A program made the position numbers and the translations under genes. From the NCBI RefSeq assembly GCF_040546585.1, contig NZ_JBEPOC010000001.1, positions 2,976,001 through 3,040,000 on the forward strand: a stretch of 64,000 bases of DNA, written 5' to 3'. The stretch comes from Marmoricola sp. OAE513. Its GTDB lineage: Bacteria; Actinomycetota; Actinomycetes; Propionibacteriales; Nocardioidaceae. The notes below the pieces were generated by a model. The model searched no databases. It was not told where the DNA came from and was given only the letters and a program-made list of their open reading frames with translations. Positions 1 through 8,118 of the stretch are shown piece after piece (the first letter of the stretch is position 1; the number at the start of each line of letters is the position of its first letter).

Positions 1-696
1 CGCGACGGTCTCGACCGTGGCGAGCTGCTCGAAGAGCTGCAGGCCGACGCCCACGCCGCCTACGACCGGCGCGAGGCCGAGGTGGGCGAGGAGGTCATGC
101 GCGAGCTCGAGCGCCGGGTGCTGCTCTCCGTGCTCGACCGCAAGTGGCGCGAGCACCTCTACGAGATGGACTACCTGCGCGAGGGCATCGGGCTGCGGGC
201 CTACAGCCAGCGCGACCCGCTGGTGGAGTACCAGCGCGAGGGCTTCGACATGTTCGCCGCCATGAAGGAAGGCATCCGCGAGGAGACCATCGGCTTCCTG
301 TTCAACCTCGAGGTGCAGGTCGAGGAGGAAGAGGACTACAGCGACGTCGAGATCCCCGCGGGGATGGAGATCGAGCCGGGTCACGAGGGCCACAACCACG
401 CCCCGATCTTCCGCCCGATCGGTTCCGGGGACGAGGGCCGCGACGAGGGCCAGACGCACGCCCCGATCATCCGCGCCAAGGGGCTCGAGGCTCCCAAGGC
501 CCCGACGAACCTGACGTACGCCGGTCCGAGCGAGGACGGTGAGGTCGAGGTGAAGGGCAAGACGGTCACGAACGCCGACGACCCGTACGCGGGGATCAGT
601 CGGAACGCGAAGTGCCCGTGCGGGTCGGGGAAGAAGTACAAGCAGTGCCACGGGTCGCCGAACCCGGGGGCGTTCGACACCTCCTCCGGCGGCTGA
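1..696 (+). CDS. secA: SecA preprotein translocase ATPase, C-terminal part (5' end outside the window)
   Basis: This is the last 231 residues of the motor ATPase that drives protein export through SecYEG at the cytoplasmic membrane face. The visible part begins in the helical scaffold/wing region, with the conserved run [20 protein letters not shown] followed by [18 protein letters not shown]. It then has an acidic, low-conservation linker and ends in the zinc-binding SEC-C motif [14 protein letters not shown], which contacts SecB or ribosomes in other bacteria. The reading frame is open from base 1, so the start lies upstream of the window. Identification is secure. The SEC-C tail marks it as the housekeeping SecA1 type rather than the accessory SecA2. 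Confidence 0.97.
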   Translation, partial: RDGLDRGELLEELQADAHAAYDRREAEVGEEVMRELERRVLLSVLDRKWREHLYEMDYLREGIGLRAYSQRDPLVEYQREGFDMFAAMKEGIREETIGFLFNLEVQVEEEEDYSDVEIPAGMEIEPGHEGHNHAPIFRPIGSGDEGRDEGQTHAPIIRAKGLEAPKAPTNLTYAGPSEDGEVEVKGKTVTNADDPYAGISRNAKCPCGSGKKYKQCHGSPNPGAFDTSSGG

Positions 697-699
697 TCA

Positions 700-725
700 C
701 CCCGGTCGTCGAGCTTGCCGAGACG
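700..725 (+). repeat. Dispersed intergenic repeat, copy 1
   Basis: This 26-base element just after secA reappears in inverted orientation at 5251-5276 with one mismatch. Its core is GTCGAGCTTGCCGAGAC. Both copies lie directly after a stop codon. Shorter relatives (TGTCGAAACCCC) sit after stops at 33974 and 45732. It looks like a small genome-wide intergenic repeat; function unknown. Confidence 0.6.
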
Positions 726-911
726 TGGTGGCGGGCGCTGGGTCCGGCCACGCGCCGCGCACCCCGGCGGCGCCAACCACCCCTCCGCTCGTGCCTCGCT
801 CCGGGGGGCCAGACCCATCCACGGCGCCGCCGGGGCACCCGGCGCGCGTCCTGATCTCCGCCTGGCTCGCCTCGCTGCGCCTTTGACCCGGCCGCAGGTC
901 GGGTGGCTTGT

Positions 912-1340
912 CTAGCCGAACTGGATCGCTGAGCAGCGCCAGCGGCCCTCGATGCAGTCGATGCGGGCTGCGATGGCGCGGGAGCGCTGTCCGTGGCGGA
1001 CGTGGATGCTGATCTCGGCGACGTCGGGCTGGGGGCGGGACAGGTGGACGCTGCGGACCTGGGCGCGCAACCGGGGGCGACGGGGGTCGGAGGAGCGGCG
1101 CCGGAGGGCGCTGGTACGCCGGTAGAGGTCCTCGTACACGTCGTCGGTGGTCCAGCGCATCAGCTGGTAGACGCCGCGGTCCCCTCCGATCACCTCGACG
1201 ACGGCCTGGGCGAACCGGGTGGCGAAGCCCGCCAGGTCGGGGTCGTCCCCGGTCACCAGCCGCAGGTTGGGCCGGGTGGGCAGGTCGGGGCCGGTGCCCA
1301 GGTCGAGGCTGAGCAGGCCCTGGCTGGCCGGTGCGTTCAT
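912..1340 (-). CDS. Rv3235-family protein
   Basis: This small soluble protein of 142 residues lies convergent to secA. In mycobacteria the Rv3235-type gene also lies a few genes from secA1, and the protein resembles that family: a variable N-terminus, then a conserved C-terminal half ending in GRWRCSAIQFG. No catalytic motif, signal peptide or membrane segment is visible. The frame stays open upstream to 1433. The ATG at 1340 (MNAPASQG) is preferred because a GGAGG sits about 5 bases before it and the upstream extension is Arg/Pro-rich, like non-coding sequence. Function is unknown in the family. The family call is recognition from memory, so moderate confidence. Confidence 0.7.
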   Translation of the reverse strand: MNAPASQGLLSLDLGTGPDLPTRPNLRLVTGDDPDLAGFATRFAQAVVEVIGGDRGVYQLMRWTTDDVYEDLYRRTSALRRRSSDPRRPRLRAQVRSVHLSRPQPDVAEISIHVRHGQRSRAIAARIDCIEGRWRCSAIQFG

Positions 1341-1532
1341 GGGTCCTCCGCGGGTGGGGTCACAGGGGAGACGCGCTGGGGTGCTCGGGAGCACGCGCGT
1401 CCGGCCGCGGGTTTGCGACCGTTCCGGTGCCACGTGGTCTACGGGCGGCCCGAGGCAGGCGTCAGCGCCCCGACGAGGCCCTGTGCACGGCGGCGCTCGG
1501 CGCGGTCCGGTGGAGAACGCCCGGGAGGAGGT

Positions 1533-2921
1533 TCAGGCGCCGAAGAGGAGGTACAGGCCCGAGGCGGTGAAGAACACCATCACAACCAGCAGGCCGATCT
1601 GGCCGGTGACCTGGTGCTTCTTGGGCAGAAGCGTCAGGGCGCGGTCGTGCGCGGCAACGACACCGACGATGTGTCCGAGGACCACGGCGACGACCTTGGT
1701 GCTGGCCAGGAAGGTCGGGTGCGTGGAGAGCCAGTAGTTGACCGAGTAGTCGGCCGTCCCGAACAGGTTCGAGCCGTCGGCCATCGGGTCGCTGAGCTGG
1801 ATGAGCGTGGTCTGCCCCTGCTCGACGAAGTAGCTGAGGTAGTGCGCGGTCATGTACCCGACGATGATCGGGATCACCGAGTGGGCGAACAGCCGGGGCA
1901 GGCGGGAGCGCGGGACGGCGTCCGGCGCCTCGGTGTCGATGCCGGTGGACATCGTCGCGATCGCGAACGCGCCGCCGATGACCAGGCACATCACCAGGAG
2001 CGCCGCGGTGTTGACGAGCTCGACGTTGCTGTCGACCTTGCTGAGCACCTTCACCCAGCGGATCGTGTCCTTGTAGGAGTCGAACGCGGTCGACCCGAAC
2101 AGCACCGCCACGACCGCCACCGTGCCCGGTCGGGGGACCAGCGTCGCCAGGTTCGCCAGCGGGCTCCGCCAGACCAGGACGCCGTCGGTGTTGCGGCCCC
2201 AGGGGGAGAGCTTGGCGAGCAGGTCGGAGTAGACCTCGAACGGGTCGGCCCGGGAGATCCAGGTGTCGCCGAAGACCGCGGCGCCGAGGAGCATCACCAT
2301 CGCGTAGACGGCCAACCAGGCCTCGACGCCCGGGTGCAGGCCGGAGTGGCTGATCCAGTTGCCGCGCGGGTTGACCAGCTCCTGCCAGACGAAGGCGAAG
2401 AGCCCGACCGCTGCGGGCCAGTAGCCGAGCTTCTCGGGGTAGGTGAAGACGCCCTTGGAGGGGTTCACCCGCAGCGCCCACGACAGCGCGCCGAAGACGG
2501 TCCGGATCGGGTTGATCGCCCGGTAGAACCTGCCGAACAGCAGCGAAGCGGGCACCAGGCCGACCCAGAGCAGGACGTAGAAGACGCCGAAGACCGGGTT
2601 GAGCGTCAGGTCCGGCCCCGCCACCAGGGCCCAGACCATGAAGGCCGTGAACGCCAGGCCGAGCACCTTGAGCAGTCCGACGTACGCCGGGGAGTCGAGC
2701 ACCGCGGCCAGCTTGCCCGGCAGCGGGCGACCGGCTGCACCACGTCCTGACCCGCTGTCGTCGTACCGGGGCTTGCGCCAGGCCAGGATGAGGACGCAGA
2801 ACGAGACGATAAGGGCAGCGGTACCGCCGGCGATCGCGAGCGGAGCGGGTACCGGGAGGTCCTTGGCCCCTCCGAAGCCGTGCATCGGCACCATCGGGCC
2901 GACCAGGTCTGCGACGAACAC
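1533..2921 (-). CDS. Polytopic membrane protein, function unknown
   Basis: This 462-residue integral membrane protein has about ten or eleven hydrophobic segments, spread from residue 25 to the C-terminus. It starts with GTG one base after the stop of the upstream lipoprotein gene (2922-3341), with a GAGG about 8 bases ahead, so the two are almost certainly one transcript. The C-terminal part contains several His residues in membrane context (for example VVLGHIVGVVAAHDRA and TAHYLSYFVEQG), which could bind a metal or heme; this is only suggestive. Similar actinobacterial proteins are sometimes labelled 'fenitrothion hydrolase', a name I would not rely on. The partner lipoprotein suggests an envelope-associated role. 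Confidence 0.7.
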   Translation of the reverse strand: MFVADLVGPMVPMHGFGGAKDLPVPAPLAIAGGTAALIVSFCVLILAWRKPRYDDSGSGRGAAGRPLPGKLAAVLDSPAYVGLLKVLGLAFTAFMVWALVAGPDLTLNPVFGVFYVLLWVGLVPASLLFGRFYRAINPIRTVFGALSWALRVNPSKGVFTYPEKLGYWPAAVGLFAFVWQELVNPRGNWISHSGLHPGVEAWLAVYAMVMLLGAAVFGDTWISRADPFEVYSDLLAKLSPWGRNTDGVLVWRSPLANLATLVPRPGTVAVVAVLFGSTAFDSYKDTIRWVKVLSKVDSNVELVNTAALLVMCLVIGGAFAIATMSTGIDTEAPDAVPRSRLPRLFAHSVIPIIVGYMTAHYLSYFVEQGQTTLIQLSDPMADGSNLFGTADYSVNYWLSTHPTFLASTKVVAVVLGHIVGVVAAHDRALTLLPKKHQVTGQIGLLVVMVFFTASGLYLLFGA

Positions 2922-3341
2922 TCAGCTGACCTCGAGCTGGGCGATCAGCTTGTCGAGCGCGTGGTCCTCGACGTCGACGACGCCGGGCTGGTCGAAGGTG
3001 AGCGTGATCTCGGAGTCGCCCTTGGCGAAGTCGACCTGGTGCTCGGGCGTGCTGTGCACGTGCAGCTGGCCGTCCTCGGTGCTGGAGATCTTGAGGACCA
3101 CCGGCTGGTTGAGCTTCACCTCGACGCGCAGCGCGCTCGGTTCGACCGTCTTGCCGTCCAGGGTGATCTCGATGACCTTGGCGTCCGCGGCCGGACTGGC
3201 GGTGACCTGGGCGGCCGGAGTGGCGGTCAGGTCACCTTTGACCTCGCGGGTGCTCTCGTCCTTGCTGGAGCCGCACGCGGACACGCTCAGGGCGAGGAGG
3301 ACGCAGGCGGTCGCGGCGAGGGCGCGGGGACGGGTCTTCAT
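2922..3341 (-). CDS. Secreted lipoprotein with a cupredoxin-like domain
   Basis: This 139-residue protein has a lipoprotein signal: Lys/Arg start (MKTRPRALAATA), hydrophobic core, and lipobox VSAC giving a lipidated Cys near residue 22. The mature part is a single beta-rich domain. It resembles cupredoxins of the EfeO-N/plastocyanin-like type in layout (VEPSALRVEVKLNQPVVLKI near the start, a late GVVDVEDHALDKL), and contains His residues (HVHSTPEH) but no Cys near the end. A classical type 1 copper site is therefore not evident. An upstream in-frame extension to 3518 is rejected because the signal peptide begins at the ATG at 3341. It is probably co-transcribed with the membrane protein that follows it directly. 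Confidence 0.72.
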   Translation of the reverse strand: MKTRPRALAATACVLLALSVSACGSSKDESTREVKGDLTATPAAQVTASPAADAKVIEITLDGKTVEPSALRVEVKLNQPVVLKISSTEDGQLHVHSTPEHQVDFAKGDSEITLTFDQPGVVDVEDHALDKLIAQLEVS

Positions 3342-3484
3342 GGTGGACTCCCGGGGTGCCGGAGGTGGGACGTGCGACGGCGGTCGCGGTTGCTCTGCCA
3401 GAATCCCACGTACAGGATTGAATACCTGCACCACCCTGGGAACTCTCCGGAGGTTCTCAGGCAGGACGAGCTGAGGCGGAACCG

Positions 3485-4915
3485 ATGAGCGAGCGACTGC
3501 GGAGCGCGGACCTGGCACTGCTGACCGCGGAGACCGCCAGTACGCCGATGCACAACGCGACCCTGGAGATCTTCGACCCGGGCGAGTCCGGCTTCGGCTA
3601 CGACGCCCTGATCGCGCACATCGAGGACCGGATCACCTTCGTCCCGCGCTACCGCCAGGCCATCCGGAACGTCCCCGGCAGGATCGCGAACCCGGTCTGG
3701 GTCGACGACCCGGACTTCGACCTCGGCTACCACGTGCGTCGTTCCGCGCTGCCCCGTCCCGGCACCCTGGACCAGCTCCGCGAGCTCACCGCGCGGATCA
3801 TGTCGCGCCGCCTGGACCCCTCCCGCCCGCTGTGGGAGGTGTACTTCGTCGAGGGGCTCGAGGGGGGACGCGTCGCCGTGCTCTCCAAGTCCCACCAGAT
3901 CCTGGTCGACGGGATCGGCACGGTCGACCTGGGCCAGGTGCTGCTCGACGTCGACCCCGGCCCGCGGCACCTGGTCCCCGAGGACTGGCGTCCGGCGGCC
4001 GAGCCGTCCTCGACCGCGCTGGTCCTGGACGCCCTCGCCGAGACCGCCAAGGACCCGCTCACGGCGCTCACCACCGCCCGCGGCACGGTCGGTGCGGCCG
4101 GCAGGGCGGCCGGGTCGGTGCTGAACCGGGTGGGGTCCATCGCCGGCGCACTGTCGAACCGCCGTACGGCGCCCGACAGCCCGTTCAACGTCGACCCGAA
4201 CGAGCAGCGCCGGGTGGTACTCGTGCGGACCGCTCTCAAGGACTACCGCCGGGTTCGTCGGGTCCACGGCGGCACCGTCAACGACGTCATCCTGGCCACC
4301 CTTACCGGCGCGATCCGGGCCTGGTTGATGACCCGGGCCGAGTCCGTCGGCAGCGGCCGGCGGATCAAGGCGTTGGTACCGATGAGCGTCATCGACGAGG
4401 ACCTGGAGCCGACCTCGCTCGGCTCCCAGGTCGTCGGGCACCGCCTGGACCTGCCCATCGGGGAGGCGTCCCCGGTGATCCGGCTGCACCAGGTGTCCTA
4501 CGCGTTCAAGGCCCACAGCGAGACGGGTCGAGCGCTGGCCGCGGACCGGATCGCGGGGGTCGCGGGCTTCGCGCCGACCACCTTCCACGCGCTCGGGTCC
4601 CGGGTGGCTGTCGACGAGTCCGCCGGGGTCAACCTGGTCGTCACCAACGTGCCCGGTCCGCAGTTCCCGATGTTCATGGCCGGCGCGGAGATGATCGAGA
4701 CCTACCCGGTCCCGCCGCTGCAGAAGGGCTTCTCGCTGGCCATCGGCGTCACCTCCTACGACGGGGGCGTCTACTACGGCATCACCGCGGACCGCGACAT
4801 CCTGCCCGACGTCGACGTGCTCGGTCAGTGCGTGAAGGAAGCCCTCGACGAGCTGGTCGACAGCGCCAGCGACACCCGTCCGCGGGCGCCGCGGGGGAGG
4901 AAGAAGACGACATGA
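3485..4915 (+). CDS. WS/DGAT-family acyltransferase with altered active-site motif
   Basis: At 476 residues this matches the bacterial wax-ester synthase/diacylglycerol acyltransferase family, which transfers acyl-CoA to diacylglycerol or fatty alcohols to make storage lipid at the membrane. Recognisable blocks are MHNATLEIFDPG, the DPDFDLGYHVRRSALP block, RPLWEVYFVEGL, a C-terminal NLVVTNVPGPQFPMFMAGA (the conserved NVPGP block) and YYGITADRDILPD. The catalytic HHxxxDG motif reads HQILVDG at residues 137-143: the second, normally catalytic, His is Gln. Either activity is changed or the protein has another role. The next gene (DUF6912) overlaps its stop by 4 bases (ATGA), implying translational coupling. 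Confidence 0.88.
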   Translation: MSERLRSADLALLTAETASTPMHNATLEIFDPGESGFGYDALIAHIEDRITFVPRYRQAIRNVPGRIANPVWVDDPDFDLGYHVRRSALPRPGTLDQLRELTARIMSRRLDPSRPLWEVYFVEGLEGGRVAVLSKSHQILVDGIGTVDLGQVLLDVDPGPRHLVPEDWRPAAEPSSTALVLDALAETAKDPLTALTTARGTVGAAGRAAGSVLNRVGSIAGALSNRRTAPDSPFNVDPNEQRRVVLVRTALKDYRRVRRVHGGTVNDVILATLTGAIRAWLMTRAESVGSGRRIKALVPMSVIDEDLEPTSLGSQVVGHRLDLPIGEASPVIRLHQVSYAFKAHSETGRALAADRIAGVAGFAPTTFHALGSRVAVDESAGVNLVVTNVPGPQFPMFMAGAEMIETYPVPPLQKGFSLAIGVTSYDGGVYYGITADRDILPDVDVLGQCVKEALDELVDSASDTRPRAPRGRKKTT

Positions 4916-5247
4916 GGGTCTACGTCCCGACCACCGTCGCCGGTCTGGCGGCGTACGTCCGCTCCGGCTCGGTGCCCTCGACGGCCGAGCGCTTCGTGCC
5001 GGTCGACGACTCCGAGGAGGCCGAGTACGAGGCGCTGGCCGAGGCGGCCGAGGTCGCGACCGGTCTCCTCGAGGAGGACGGCCGTCGGGTCGTCATCGTG
5101 GCCGACGTCGAGGACGAGGACGCCGCGTTCCCCCTCAGCCAGGTCGAGGCGGTCCACGCCGACACCGAGGACGTCGACCCGGGTGAGGACGACCTGCCGG
5201 ACCTCGGCTGGTTCGCGACCCAGGAGATCCCCGACCTGATCGGCTGA
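4912..5247 (+). CDS. DUF6912-family protein
   Basis: This is a small acidic cytoplasmic protein of 111 residues. It begins MRVYVPTTVAGLAAYVRSG, continues with a Glu/Ala-rich helix (EEAEYEALAEAAEVATGLL), then RRVVIVADVEDEDA and a final acidic WFATQEIPDL. This layout matches the uncharacterised actinobacterial DUF6912 family as I remember it; no function is known. The ATG overlaps the acyltransferase stop (ATGA at 4912-4915), so expression is coupled to that gene. The inverted dispersed repeat lies just after its stop. Confidence 0.75.
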   Translation: MRVYVPTTVAGLAAYVRSGSVPSTAERFVPVDDSEEAEYEALAEAAEVATGLLEEDGRRVVIVADVEDEDAAFPLSQVEAVHADTEDVDPGEDDLPDLGWFATQEIPDLIG

Positions 5248-5250
5248 GGG

Positions 5251-5276
5251 CGTCTCGGCAGGCTCGACGACCGGGG
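5251..5276 (-). repeat. Dispersed intergenic repeat, copy 2 (inverted)
   Basis: This is the inverse of the 700-725 element with one mismatch in 26 bases, starting 3 bases after the DUF6912 stop. Two near-identical, non-coding, post-stop copies 4.5 kb apart in opposite orientation argue for a dispersed repeat family rather than chance. Confidence 0.6.
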
Positions 5277-5313
5277 CCGCTCGAGGACCCCGGCCCTGTG
5301 GCAACCTGGGGCG

Positions 5314-6978
5314 ATGGATGCCATCACCCACCCGCCGGCTCCCACCAACGAGCCGACCCTGCACTACGCGCCGGGCAGCCCCGAACGGGCCGCCCTGACC
5401 GCAGAGCTGACCCGCCAGTCCACCCGCACGATCAACCTGCCGGCCACCATCGGCGGGCGCCGCCGGATGGGCGGCGGTGCCGAGTTCTCCGTCGTCCAGC
5501 CGCACGACCACGCGTCCGTGCTCGGGGTCTCCCGGCACGCGAGCACCCAGGACGCCGAGGCTGCGGTCCGGGCCGCCGCGAAGGCGGCTCCCGGCTGGCG
5601 CGCGCTGTCCTACGACGACCGGGCCGCGATCTTCCTCAAGGCCGCCGACCTGCTCGCCGGACCGTGGCGCGCCCGGTTGAACGCCGCCACCATGCTCGGC
5701 CAGTCGAAGACCGCCTGGCAGGCCGAGATCGATGCCGCCTGCGAGCTCATCGACTTCTGGCGGTTCAACGTCGAGTTCGGCCGGCAGGTCCTGGCCGAGC
5801 AGCCCCTCGCGAACAGCCCGGGGATCTGGAACCGCACCGACCACCGCCCGCTCGAGGGCTTCGTCTACGCGATCACCCCGTTCAACTTCACCGCGATCGC
5901 CGGCAACCTGCCGACCGCGCCGGCGCTCATGGGCAACACGGTGATCTGGAAGCCGTCGCCGACCCAGCAGCTGGCCGCACACCTGACCATGCAGCTGCTC
6001 GAGGAGGCGGGGTTGCCCCCGGGGGTGATCAACATGCTCCCCGGTGACGGGCTGGACGTCTCGAAGGTGCTGCTGCACCACCCGGACCTCGCCGGGATCC
6101 ACTTCACCGGTTCCACCCCCACGTTCCAGCGCCTGTGGGCCACCGTCGGGGAGAACCTGCCCGGTTACCGGTCCTACCCGCGGATCGTGGGGGAGACCGG
6201 CGGCAAGGACTTCGTGCTCGCGCACCCCTCGGCCGATCTCGACGTGCTCCGGGTCGCGCTGGTGCGCGGCGCCTTCGAGTACCAGGGACAGAAGTGCTCG
6301 GCCGCGTCGCGCGCCTACGTGCCGCGGTCGCTGTGGAAGAAGCTGCGCGACCCGCTGGTGGCCGAGGTCGAGGGCCTGGCGATGGGCGACGTCCGGGACT
6401 TCTCGAACTTCCTCGGCGCCGTCATCGACGACCGCGCTTTCGCCAAGCACAAGGCGGCGATCACCCGGGCCAAGCGGTCCTCGAAGCTCGACGTCGTTGC
6501 CGGCGGCCAGTACGACGACAAGGTCGGCTGGTTCGTCCGGCCCACCGTGGTCACCTCGACCGACCCGACCGACGCGATGTTCTCGACCGAGTACTTCGGG
6601 CCCATCCTGGCGGTGCACGTCTACGAGGACGCCCGCTTCGAGAGGGTCACCGACCAGCTCGAGTCGTTCGCGCCGTACGCGCTCACCGGCGCGGTGATCG
6701 CGCAGGACCGGGCGGCGATCGCGTGGGCGAGCGAGCGGCTCCGGTTCGCGGCAGGCAACTTCTACGTCAACGACAAGCCGACCGGCGCGGTGGTCGGCCA
6801 GCAGCCGTTCGGCGGCGGCCGGGCCTCGGGCACCAACGACAAGGCGGGCTCGGCGGCGAACCTGCTGCGCTGGACCTCGCCACGGTCGATCAAGGAGACG
6901 TTCGTGCCGCCGACCTCGGTGGGCTACCCGCACCAGGCCCCAGAGCAGGACCCAGAGCAGGCCCCAGAACAGGGCTGA
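5314..6978 (+). CDS. pruA: L-glutamate gamma-semialdehyde (1-pyrroline-5-carboxylate) dehydrogenase
   Basis: This enzyme oxidises glutamate semialdehyde, in equilibrium with P5C, to glutamate with NAD+, the second step of proline breakdown. The 554-residue protein has the ALDH fold: a start block DAITHPPAPTNEP, the P5CDH signature YAITPFNFTAIAGNLPTAPALMGN, the base-bearing ETGGKD block, and the catalytic Cys at residue 328 in GQKCSAASR. It ends in the NDKPTGAVVGQQPFGGGRASGTNDKAGS block typical of the 1-pyrroline-5-carboxylate dehydrogenase 1 family. The C-terminus carries a short APEQ/DPEQ/APEQ extension from a tandem DNA repeat. No proline dehydrogenase gene is in the window, so PutA is not fused here. 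Confidence 0.95.
   Translation: MDAITHPPAPTNEPTLHYAPGSPERAALTAELTRQSTRTINLPATIGGRRRMGGGAEFSVVQPHDHASVLGVSRHASTQDAEAAVRAAAKAAPGWRALSYDDRAAIFLKAADLLAGPWRARLNAATMLGQSKTAWQAEIDAACELIDFWRFNVEFGRQVLAEQPLANSPGIWNRTDHRPLEGFVYAITPFNFTAIAGNLPTAPALMGNTVIWKPSPTQQLAAHLTMQLLEEAGLPPGVINMLPGDGLDVSKVLLHHPDLAGIHFTGSTPTFQRLWATVGENLPGYRSYPRIVGETGGKDFVLAHPSADLDVLRVALVRGAFEYQGQKCSAASRAYVPRSLWKKLRDPLVAEVEGLAMGDVRDFSNFLGAVIDDRAFAKHKAAITRAKRSSKLDVVAGGQYDDKVGWFVRPTVVTSTDPTDAMFSTEYFGPILAVHVYEDARFERVTDQLESFAPYALTGAVIAQDRAAIAWASERLRFAAGNFYVNDKPTGAVVGQQPFGGGRASGTNDKAGSAANLLRWTSPRSIKETFVPPTSVGYPHQAPEQDPEQAPEQG
6937..6972 (+). repeat. Tandem 12-base repeat in the pruA 3' end
   Basis: Three imperfect 12-base units encode APEQ-DPEQ-APEQ just before the pruA stop. 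They make a disordered acidic tail of variable-length type. A change of whole units would keep the frame. Confidence 0.75.
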
Positions 6979-7004
6979 GGACGGGCAGCGGGGATACTGG
7001 GGGG

Positions 7005-7160
7005 ATGACCGCCCCGCAGATCGCTCTGGTGACCGCTGAGCACCTCGGCAAGCTGCACCCGTTCGAGCACGCGGTCGTGCTCGTCCTGGCGTTCGGGCCG
7101 ATCCTGCTGCTGGCGATCACGATCAGGATCGCGCGCAAGCGGGCCGAGGAGGACGACTAG
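7005..7160 (+). CDS. Small single-pass membrane protein
   Basis: This 51-residue protein has one strong hydrophobic helix (HAVVLVLAFGPILLLAITI, about residues 23-41) followed by a positive then acidic tail (RIARKRAEEDD), predicting an N-out, C-in single-pass protein. The ATG at 7005 follows a G-rich stretch that could act as a ribosome site. It sits 26 bases after pruA in the same direction. Its stop codon interlocks with that of the convergent DUF2505 gene in CTAG (7157-7160). No homology is recognised. Good codon bias and the clean membrane helix support a real gene. Confidence 0.6.
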   Translation: MTAPQIALVTAEHLGKLHPFEHAVVLVLAFGPILLLAITIRIARKRAEEDD

Positions 7161-7642
7161 CGGGCGAGCCAGTCCCGTCCGACCTTGTTCTCGGCGCGCA
7201 GGGCCTTGCCGAGCATGTCGCCGATGAGGCCCTCGATCTTGCCGCCGACCAGCGGGATCGAGGCCTTGACCTCGACCTCGACGACCTCGGTGACGCCTCC
7301 GTCGACCTCGGTGAGCGTGACCGTGCCCTTCATGTCCCCGGGTTTGCCCGGGATGGTCACGTGCAGGCTGGCCAGCGTCGGGGACGTCCACGACTCCGAC
7401 TGGACGATGTTGATCTCCTCGCCGACGAACTTGCGGGCGAAGGACGGCACCTCGGTCGCCGGACGGTGCTGGTCGACCGTGACGTCCATGCCCACGGCGG
7501 TCGGGGTGATCGTCACCTCGCGACGGGGGAAGCGCTGGAACTCGCACACCGCGTCGCGGAACGCAGGATCGGACAGCATCGCGTAGACGGCCTCGGAGGT
7601 GGCGCCGTCGTACCGGAGTTCGTGGCGGACCCGCTTGCTCAT
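7157..7642 (-). CDS. DUF2505-family protein (copy B)
   Basis: This 161-residue protein of the actinobacterial DUF2505 family belongs, by its layout, to the START/SRPBCC-like ligand-binding fold. Visible landmarks are KRVRHELRYDGATSEAVYAMLSDPAFRD at the start, SFARKFVGEEINIVQSESW in the middle, and the late VEVKASIPLVGGKIEGLIGDML helix. It shares all of these with the adjacent copy A (for example PSFAKKFVGD and VKASVPLIGGKLEKLV), so the pair arose by tandem duplication. The ATG at 7642 overlaps the copy A stop by 4 bases. Function is unknown; lipid or hydrophobic ligand binding is an inference from the fold. Confidence 0.85.
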   Translation of the reverse strand: MSKRVRHELRYDGATSEAVYAMLSDPAFRDAVCEFQRFPRREVTITPTAVGMDVTVDQHRPATEVPSFARKFVGEEINIVQSESWTSPTLASLHVTIPGKPGDMKGTVTLTEVDGGVTEVVEVEVKASIPLVGGKIEGLIGDMLGKALRAENKVGRDWLAR

Positions 7643-8118
7643 CGCTCGCCCGCCAGCCACGCGGCGCCGGCAGCCTGCTCCTTGGCCAGGCCCTCCTTGT
7701 AGAGCTCCAGGACCAGCTTCTCCAGCTTGCCGCCGATCAGCGGGACGCTGGCCTTCACGTCCAGGTCGTAGGTCAGCACGCTGCCGGAACCCTTCTCGGT
7801 CACGGTCGCCGTGCCGTTGATGCTGGTCGGCTTCCCGGGGGTGTCCACGGTGTGCGACGCGCTCGCACCGCTCCACACCGTGGTGGTGATCGCCTGGGTG
7901 GAGTCGCCCACGAACTTCTTCGCGAACGACGGCACGCCGGCAACAGCCTGCTCCTGGTCGATCCGGATCCGGGTGGCAGCACCGTCGGCCTCGACGGTGG
8001 CCACGCTGGAGATGGCACCGGTGGCGACGGCCACCTTGTCCCAGTACGCGGGGTCGGTGAGCATGGCGAGCACGGCGGCGGGCGCGGCGTCGTAGGCGAG
8101 TTCGTGGCGAAGCTTCAT
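7639..8118 (-). CDS. DUF2505-family protein (copy A)
   Basis: This is the first gene of the tandem DUF2505 pair, 159 residues, starting MKLRHELAYDAAPAAVLAMLTDPAYWD. It has the same SRPBCC-like helix-strand layout as copy B, ending in an amphipathic C-terminal helix (IGGKLEKLVLELYKEGLAKEQAAG). The ATG at 8118 is chosen from similarity to copy B. A GTG at 8157 would add 13 residues unlike the family. The start codon overlaps that proposed for the divergent kynA (8117), so there is essentially no intergenic space for two promoters; one of the two transcripts may be leaderless or start inside the other gene. Confidence 0.85.
   Translation of the reverse strand: MKLRHELAYDAAPAAVLAMLTDPAYWDKVAVATGAISSVATVEADGAATRIRIDQEQAVAGVPSFAKKFVGDSTQAITTTVWSGASASHTVDTPGKPTSINGTATVTEKGSGSVLTYDLDVKASVPLIGGKLEKLVLELYKEGLAKEQAAGAAWLAGER

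Noticed and set aside
993-2750. Long open frame on the + strand opposite the Rv3235-like and membrane protein genes
   Set aside because: Its product is Gly/Asp/Val/Arg-rich with no domain, and the minus strand has real genes with membrane helices, a lipobox and ribosome sites. It is a GC-bias shadow.
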